From contig DATEAT010000129.1 of NCBI GenBank assembly GCA_035288225.1, forward strand, positions 1 through 64,000: 64,000 nucleotides of DNA, in the 5' to 3' direction. The translations under genes were made by a program, and so were the position numbers. A model generated the notes under the pieces. That model was not told the DNA's origin. It saw only the letters and a program-made list of their open reading frames with translations, and searched no databases. Every line of letters begins with the position of its first letter. The stretch's first letter is position 1. Source of the DNA: RBG-16-64-43 sp035288225. GTDB lineage: Bacteria > Chloroflexota > Anaerolineae > Anaerolineales > RBG-16-64-43. Positions 59,199-64,000 of this stretch are shown piece by piece.

Positions 59199-60230
59199 CT
59201 AAGGGCCGATTGGCGTCGCGGGAGGCGGTGTGGGGTTGACCTGCAGCGGATGCCCGGAGTGGATGAGCAAGAAGGTGGTCTGGCCGGGTAGCACCTGGAA
59301 CACCTCGTCGTACTTCTTCCACCACACCCACACCGTAATGCGGTAGTAGCCGGCCGGCAAATCACTCACCACGAAGTTCTCGTTGTATTCGTCATCGGGG
59401 TGGGCCACGTCGTCGATGTAAGTCCAGCTGCGCCACACGCGACCCGTGTCGAGTGAGGTGATGGTGAAGCTCTTCTTGGGGATCGGCCAGTCATCCACCG
59501 ATTCGATGCGCCCGGCCACCACGCCCCAGCCCTGAGGCGGTACCAGCCACAGCTCGGGGTTGCGTGTCGCGAAGAAGGAATCCTCGCCGACTCGCACCTC
59601 GAAATGCAGGTGCGCGCCGGTTACCTTGCCGGTGGCGCCCACCTCTCCGATTTGCTCCCCCGCATGGACATATTGCCCGACCTTGACGTTGACCGCGCGC
59701 ATGTGGGCATAGGCGGTGTAGACCGGCTTGCCCTCAAAACCAAAGTCGTGCTGGATAGACACGGCCAGCCCGTAAGGGTCATCGCGATTGGGGTAGTGGC
59801 CGAAAAGCCCGTAGCCGGCCCACATGACGACTCCATCGGCCGCCGCCAGCACCGGGTGCCCGCTGGGGGTGGACATGTCGATACCGGAGTGGGTGTGCAT
59901 GTCATCGAAGTAGTTGCCGCCATAACGGTACTCGGGGTTCGGCCAATTGACCTCGCCCGAGGCGATTGGGCGGGCGAACCAGAAATGGTCTTCCGGGCGG
60001 AGTTGGAGCGGAATGCGATAAGGTGGAGGGCGCAATCCCTCCGGGCGCGTGTCGACCGTGAGCGGCATGGGGGCAAGGATCGGTGGTTCGGCCGGGATGG
60101 GCGTGGGAGTCTGAAACACCGCGGTGACCTGCGCCGCGGCCGCCGGGGCGGGCGATGCATCCGTCGCAAGCAATGCTTCGCCGCTCATCAAACCCACCAC
60201 CAGAACAATCAGGCTCAACACATACTTCAT
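59199..60230 (-). CDS. Secreted M23 endopeptidase with a C-terminal beta domain
   Basis: A 343-residue exported peptidase. Signal peptide (1-24, KYVLSLIVLVVGLMSGEALLA), a Pro/Thr linker, then the M23 domain: HTHSGIDMSTPSGHPVLAAADGVVMWAGYG with HSGID (metal residues), YAHMRAVNVKVGQYVHAGEQIG, and GAHLHFEVR (HxH). The C-terminal 100 residues (WVVAGRIESVDD..., SFTITSLDTGRVWRSWTYID, YNENFVVSDLPAGYYRITVWVWWKKYDEVFQVLPGQTTFLLIHS) form a beta sandwich similar to carbohydrate or wall-binding Ig-like domains. Cotranscribed with the PD40 lipoprotein (11-bp gap). Confidence 0.88.
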   Translation of the reverse strand: MKYVLSLIVLVVGLMSGEALLATDASPAPAAAAQVTAVFQTPTPIPAEPPILAPMPLTVDTRPEGLRPPPYRIPLQLRPEDHFWFARPIASGEVNWPNPEYRYGGNYFDDMHTHSGIDMSTPSGHPVLAAADGVVMWAGYGLFGHYPNRDDPYGLAVSIQHDFGFEGKPVYTAYAHMRAVNVKVGQYVHAGEQIGEVGATGKVTGAHLHFEVRVGEDSFFATRNPELWLVPPQGWGVVAGRIESVDDWPIPKKSFTITSLDTGRVWRSWTYIDDVAHPDDEYNENFVVSDLPAGYYRITVWVWWKKYDEVFQVLPGQTTFLLIHSGHPLQVNPTPPPATPIGP

Positions 60231-60241
60231 CGAGGCCGCTC

Positions 60242-62092
60242 CTAATAGGTCGGCGTCGGCCAGCGCGTGTCGCTTGGGCGCGGACCAAACCAGTACTGAT
60301 AGATGCGCGGCGTCGGCGTGATGGAGGGCGTCGGCGTGAGGAAAGCCTCCAACGGGAAGAGCTCGCCCATCGCCGCAGCCCAGTCGAGTCCGTCGGCGGC
60401 ACGGAATTCCCAATAACGAATCCCGGAATAGAAGGAGCGCCAGTTGGCGTCGGCGGCTACCCGCAGCCAGCCATGTTCAGCGGCGAGCAGGGTGAAATCC
60501 TCGTAGTAGCCGGGCGGAAGCGTGCTGCGATAGGCGCCGCCCCGGTCATAATCGGAAGGTGAGCCGGAGGCGCGCGCTTCGAAATCCCACGGCGCATCGC
60601 GCAGCGGTTCGCCCATCGATCCATCCTGGGCACGAGTGCGCAAGTAGAGATGCCAGTAGGTGTATTGTCCGAGCGGCTCGGGGACGACTTCCAGCCAACC
60701 CTGCACAGCCGCGGCACGGGCGATCGCAATCGTGCGCCCAGTGCGGAACCACGAAAGTTCATCCTGCGGCGGGCGCGGGGCGCCGGGCCCAATCACGGCG
60801 CTGTCGAGGGTCCCCAGGAAATCCCACCCGGCGTCCGATTGGATCCTTTGGCGCAGAACTCCAAACCGGTCGACCACGGAGCTGCTCAGGCGTGCATCCG
60901 GCGCCTGAACATTGATGGCGGTCAGAGTCGCACCGAGCGGACCGGCATGCACGGTGGCCGCGGCTGTGGCGGCCGAGGCGGCCAGTTGGGAGGCGTTGGC
61001 CTGCAACCAGTCCGGCAGCGGATCGGACAGAGGTTTGGCTGTCCAACTGATGCCGCCAAGATAGCCTTCCAGAGGAAGTACCGACGGCGCCAGGACCGAG
61101 GTGGGCGGTGCCACCTGCAAGAACGAGGTCAGCGCGCTCGGATAGAAGGAAGAAGCCAATCGGTCGCCGGTGGGGCTCCAGACCGGGCGCACGCCCTGAG
61201 CGGCGGTCTGGGGCGGCGCCTGCAAATCATCCAGGGATTGGACGAACACCCAGCGGTAGCCGTTCTCTACCGCGGTAAAGGCGAGGCGCTGCGCGTCCGG
61301 GCTGAAAACCGGGTCGCCCTCGTCCACCTCGGCTGTATGGGTCAGCTCGCGTGATTGGAGCGTGTCCAAATCGAGAAGATAGAGGTCGGTTCCCTTTTCG
61401 CGTCGCGAGGCGAAGGCGATCGAACGGCCTTGCGGCGACCACGAGGGAGCGAATGACGAGAAGGGACCTTCATCGCACCAGGCAGGTGAGCCGCCCGCGG
61501 TTGCGAGAATGCAGATGCTCATGCGCGTGGCGGCGAAGTGCTCGTAGACAATCCACTGGCCATCGGGCGACCAGGCGGGACGGCCGTCGTAGTCGAGCGA
61601 ATCGGTGAGCCGGCGGGTCTCTCCGCTCGCCAGATCGGTCAGGTAGATATCCCAGTTGCCGTCGCGGCGCGAGGCATAAGCCAGCGCGGTGCCCTGAGGA
61701 TTGAATGCCGGGTCGCGGTCATCGCTGCCCAGCGCGAGCGGCAATGCATCGGGGCTGCCGAGCGGCAGGAGAAAAACGGTCGACCGACCATCGCGGCGCA
61801 AGGCGTAAGCGATCGTCCCGGACTCGAGCAGGAGGTTGACAGGCGTGGGAACTGAGAGCGACGGTGTGGGCGGTGGAGGGGTCTGGCTCGCTGTGGGCGA
61901 GGGGGACGAGATCGGCTCGGGGGTTGCCGCCGCGGTGAGCGTCAGGTGTTGCGAGTCGACGGTAGGCGAACTCGAGGGCGCCTGGCCCCCAAGGAGCCCC
62001 GCCAGCGAAGAACCGCACGCGCTGAGCAACAGCCCCAGGCAGCAAATTGCCATCACGTGCGTCGCCAGCGCGGCGGCCCTTGACGCGGACAT
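60242..62092 (-). CDS. TolB-like PD40 beta-propeller lipoprotein
   Basis: A 616-residue lipoprotein. The signal sequence ends in a lipobox LSAC (Cys26); then a Pro/Thr/Ser linker (SPTASQTPPPPTPSLS). Residues 95-290 contain at least four PD40/WD40-like repeats, each with the pattern xPxFSPDGxxLAFxS: DPAFNPQGTALAYASRRDG, RPAWSPDGQWIVYE, APSWSPQGRSIAFASRREK and DPVFSPDAQRLAFTA. The C-terminal part (380-600) has mixed beta sequence (SPSDYDRGGAYRSTLPPGYYEDFTLLAAEHGWLRVAADANWRSFYSGIRYWEFRA). It is followed by an M23 peptidase gene; a scaffold or sensor of the envelope is likely. The predicted mRNA is nearly leaderless. Confidence 0.88.
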   Translation of the reverse strand: MSASRAAALATHVMAICCLGLLLSACGSSLAGLLGGQAPSSSPTVDSQHLTLTAAATPEPISSPSPTASQTPPPPTPSLSVPTPVNLLLESGTIAYALRRDGRSTVFLLPLGSPDALPLALGSDDRDPAFNPQGTALAYASRRDGNWDIYLTDLASGETRRLTDSLDYDGRPAWSPDGQWIVYEHFAATRMSICILATAGGSPAWCDEGPFSSFAPSWSPQGRSIAFASRREKGTDLYLLDLDTLQSRELTHTAEVDEGDPVFSPDAQRLAFTAVENGYRWVFVQSLDDLQAPPQTAAQGVRPVWSPTGDRLASSFYPSALTSFLQVAPPTSVLAPSVLPLEGYLGGISWTAKPLSDPLPDWLQANASQLAASAATAAATVHAGPLGATLTAINVQAPDARLSSSVVDRFGVLRQRIQSDAGWDFLGTLDSAVIGPGAPRPPQDELSWFRTGRTIAIARAAAVQGWLEVVPEPLGQYTYWHLYLRTRAQDGSMGEPLRDAPWDFEARASGSPSDYDRGGAYRSTLPPGYYEDFTLLAAEHGWLRVAADANWRSFYSGIRYWEFRAADGLDWAAAMGELFPLEAFLTPTPSITPTPRIYQYWFGPRPSDTRWPTPTY

Positions 62093-62098
62093 GCGCGG

Positions 62099-62104
62099 AT
62101 TATA
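62099..62104 (-). promoter_or_regulatory. -10 box placed directly before the PD40 lipoprotein start
   Basis: TATAAT on the minus strand followed by six bases and then the ATG at 62092. Transcription starting 6-7 bases after a -10 box would begin at or next to the A of the ATG, giving a leaderless mRNA. No strong -35. Confidence 0.6.
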
Positions 62105-62259
62105 CCGTTGGGATTCCAGCCGGCTCTTCGCCGCGAAGGATACTGATGCGCGAGGAAATCGGAGCATCCGGGTAGCATCCATGGACGGAGGCGACCGTAT
62201 GTCACAACCGTCGGTTCTTTGGGTGCAACAGCCGTGCCAGGAAGAATCTGTGCTCTGGA

Positions 62260-62549
62260 TCGTCATTCCCGCGTGGTCCTAGCGGGAATCCAGGAGGTCA
62301 TCCTTGTCGGCTGACCTGCTGCGAAATTGGGGAAGAAGCGACTTGCAGATCAAGGTCACCGATCACTGGGTCCCCGCCTCTTGCACGCGGGGACGACGCA
62401 CAAGATGCTCGTCATTCCCGCGTGGTCCTAGCGGGAATCCAGAAGATCATTCCGGAACCTGACCCTCTCCGCAATCGGGGTAGGTAGGGCGTGCAGATTA
62501 CGATCGCCGAACACTGCGTCCCCGCTTGGAACACGCGGGGACGACGCGG
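62260..62549 (-). repeat. Two tandem inverted-orientation copies of the composite repeat (149-bp period)
   Basis: CGTCATTCCCGCGTGGTCCTAGCGGGAATCCAG occurs at 62261-62293 and again at 62410-62442, and the second hairpin TCCCCGC...GCGGGGACGACGC at 62368-62399 and 62517-62548; the period is 149 for both. Read on the minus strand, the order is GGGGAC hairpin then GGATTCCCGC hairpin, exactly as at 40.2 and 42.4 kb. Spacers between the hairpins differ between loci while the hairpins are conserved. Confidence 0.85.
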
Positions 62550-62588
62550 GCAGAAACGTCCCCAAGTCCGTTGTGAAACACGTGAGAG

Positions 62589-62948
62589 TCAATAGTACGA
62601 AGAAGGAGGAGCGATCTTGAGGGTGGTCTCTGCTGTATCCTGTGGCGGATCTTCGCCGAACTGCAGCACCGCCTGCACACGGTGAAGACCAGGCTCGATC
62701 TCGCCTCGCACGTGGACCGTAAGCTCTATGTCGTGCGCATCGCTCTCGATTACCGAGAGCGAGCCGGCGACGCGGCCGGAAGGGCTAATCACCTCAACAT
62801 GGAGCGTGGGACGTTCCTGGAAGGGGGTTAGGACGACGCGCAAGTGAATGCGCCGCCCATCGCCGTAAGGCAGCGCGCTGATCGATGTGATCCGGACTTC
62901 ATTGCGTGGCCGGCCGTTCGGATTGACAGGCGTGAGATTGAATTCCAT
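62589..62948 (-). CDS. Hypothetical small beta-rich protein
   Basis: A 119-residue soluble protein I do not recognise. The sequence is strongly beta: FNLTPVNPNGRPRNEVRITSISALPYGDGRRIHLRVVLTPFQERPTLHVEVISPSGRVAGSLSVIE, then DIELTVHVRGEIEPGLHRVQAVLQFGEDPPQDTAETTLKI. It reads as one Ig-like or C2-like domain without signal peptide. ATG at 62948 is chosen because the first ATG (62960) lies inside the -10 box. The predicted leader is only about three bases. Divergent from fdhD. Confidence 0.7.
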   Translation of the reverse strand: MEFNLTPVNPNGRPRNEVRITSISALPYGDGRRIHLRVVLTPFQERPTLHVEVISPSGRVAGSLSVIESDAHDIELTVHVRGEIEPGLHRVQAVLQFGEDPPQDTAETTLKIAPPSSYY

Positions 62949-62958
62949 CGTCGGCGGC

Positions 62959-62964
62959 ATTATA
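62959..62964 (-). promoter_or_regulatory. -10 box ten bases before the hypothetical gene
   Basis: TATAAT on the minus strand; ten bases to the ATG at 62948, leaving almost no 5' leader. Confidence 0.55.
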
Positions 62965-63104
62965 ATTCACGCCTTCCCACTCCCGATGTGAACGCGCGCT
63001 GTGCACGCCGTGTGCCTCATCGCCCATCACATCTCAGCAATTCACCTGATCTCATTGGCGCCGCCGTATCGCGCGCTGCGCCCGGCGCGGCTTCAGGCCA
63101 GGAC

Positions 63105-63992
63105 ATGTCGCCTCGAAAAGACCGAGATGCTCCGCGCCCTGGGATGCGCGGTGCCGCACCAGCCGAGACACCGGGCCGTCGCGAGCCTGCGCCGCGTCCG
63201 GATAGCTCGTTCCCCGGCGCGGTGGCAGCAGGCTACCAGCTTTATGAAGAAGGATCCTGGCGCGAGGCGCCGGGCGGCCTGGTTGTAGAGGAATTCGAGT
63301 TGTGCCTATATGTCAACGGCCAGGAATTAGCGACCATGGCGGCCACGCCGGTCGACCAGGAAGTACTCGGGCTGGGGTTCCTGGCCAACCAGGGGCTGAT
63401 CCAAAGCCTGGCCGAAGTGCGCGAGTTGCACTTGAGCCACGAAGGCTCATGCGTCGACATCTGGCTCGACCACGACATCGACCCACCGACGCGCAAGGTG
63501 CTGACCTCCGGTTGCAGTGGAGGCATCACCTTCGGCACTCTGGTTCAGCGGCTGGTTCCACTGCAGGCCAGCCCGGGCATGTCGGTGGATGACATCGTGG
63601 CCGGCATGGCGGCGCTGCAGAGGGCGGGAGTGCTTTACCCCCATACGCGCGGCGTTCACACCTCCATTCTGTGGCGAGGCGGCCAGGTGCTGGCCTCGGC
63701 CGAGGATGTCGGCCGCCACAACACGCTCGACAAACTGCGCGGGCACTGTCTGCGTGGCGGCATCGACCCGCAAGGCGCGTGCCTGATATCCACCGGGCGC
63801 ATCAGCAGCGAGATGATCACCAAAGCGGCGCGCATGGGTTGCCCGGTTGTCGTCTCGCGCACCTCCGCCACCAGCCTGTCGGTCGCCCTGGCCCGCGAGT
63901 GGAACATCACTCTGGTCGGGTATCTGCGCTCGCACCCTGGGCGACAGGGGCGCATGCTGGTCTACAGCCACCCGCAACGCATTCTGGCCTGA
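63105..63992 (+). CDS. fdhD: FdhD, sulfur-transfer protein for formate dehydrogenase
   Basis: A 295-residue protein needed to insert sulfur onto the molybdenum cofactor of formate dehydrogenase. Characteristic sequence: VEEFELCLYVNGQELATMAATPVDQEVLGLGFLANQGLI, LTSGCSGGITFG (C137, the sulfur-carrying Cys), HTRGVHTSILWRGGQVLASAEDVGRHNTLDKLRG, LISTGRISSEMITKAARMGCPVVVSRTSATSLSVALA and the GTP/bis-Mo-bis-MGD binding tail. The second Cys of the usual CxxC is Gly. About 40 Arg/Pro-rich residues precede the conserved domain, and the start codon is therefore uncertain. The gene is the last in the window; no formate dehydrogenase is seen, so it lies elsewhere. Confidence 0.93.
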   Translation: MSPRKDRDAPRPGMRGAAPAETPGRREPAPRPDSSFPGAVAAGYQLYEEGSWREAPGGLVVEEFELCLYVNGQELATMAATPVDQEVLGLGFLANQGLIQSLAEVRELHLSHEGSCVDIWLDHDIDPPTRKVLTSGCSGGITFGTLVQRLVPLQASPGMSVDDIVAGMAALQRAGVLYPHTRGVHTSILWRGGQVLASAEDVGRHNTLDKLRGHCLRGGIDPQGACLISTGRISSEMITKAARMGCPVVVSRTSATSLSVALAREWNITLVGYLRSHPGRQGRMLVYSHPQRILA

Positions 63993-64000
63993 GGCCCGGC

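Overview
The window is about 64 kb of dense, GC-rich bacterial chromosome with no phage, integrase or transposase. It most likely comes from a member of the Chloroflexota, probably an Anaerolineae-like lineage. Grounds for this are an alternative complex III (Act) cluster in place of a bc1 complex, a DUF5667-type partner of an ECF sigma factor, proline/threonine-rich linkers in exported proteins, a secreted protein ending in LPLVLRN, and genes packed with 1-8 bp overlaps. Taxonomy is inference; the gene calls do not depend on it.

Layout. 1-3.4 kb: the 3' part of feoB, a FeoC-like protein and a geranylgeranyl-reductase-type flavoprotein. 3.4-7.3 kb: two LysM/M23 endopeptidases, rho and tRNA-Lys. 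7.6-10.5 kb: an ECF sigma factor with its membrane partner, facing a lipoprotein and a DUF5666-type protein; both sides carry the same promoter motif. 10.9-17.4 kb: alternative complex III (actA, actB1, actB2, actC, a fused actD-actE) and a cytochrome c lipoprotein. 17.6-24 kb: bactofilin/MoaD-like/DegV operon, a DUF4332 protein, a secreted protein, aminotransferase, gluconate kinase, ArfB. 24.2-30.2 kb: corA with a long leader, a transglutaminase-like/P-loop pair, a P1 peptidase-azlC-azlD operon and a double thioredoxin. 30.4-36.4 kb: a seven-gene pantothenate/CoA operon. 36.8-42.2 kb: a hydrolase-acyl-CoA synthetase fusion, a second hydrolase and an ABC-2 exporter. 42.7-49.5 kb: tRNA-Asn, a TGS-nucleoside kinase, an RpiR regulator, FAH, dcd, comEA, DUF554. 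49.6-52 kb: a DsbA-like gene with an in-frame UGA, GNAT, a double-HTH regulator. 52.2-57.3 kb: histidine kinase-99 aa-CpaF operon and a divergent uncharacterised pair. 57.4-64 kb: tRNA-Arg, nnrDE, an M23 peptidase, a PD40 lipoprotein, a hypothetical and fdhD.

The most notable item is the DsbA-like gene at 49587-50288. Its first catalytic cysteine codon is UGA (U-P-Y-C), and a perfect 7-bp hairpin with a GGG loop lies at the bacterial SECIS distance, so it is a strong selenoprotein candidate. Also notable are the paired ECF promoter motif (GTAACGCC-N13-CGTT in both orientations), the compact Act complex with a D-E fusion and no ActF beside it, a hydrolase-ligase fusion, a composite two-hairpin repeat family scattered between genes, and several (near-)leaderless promoters.
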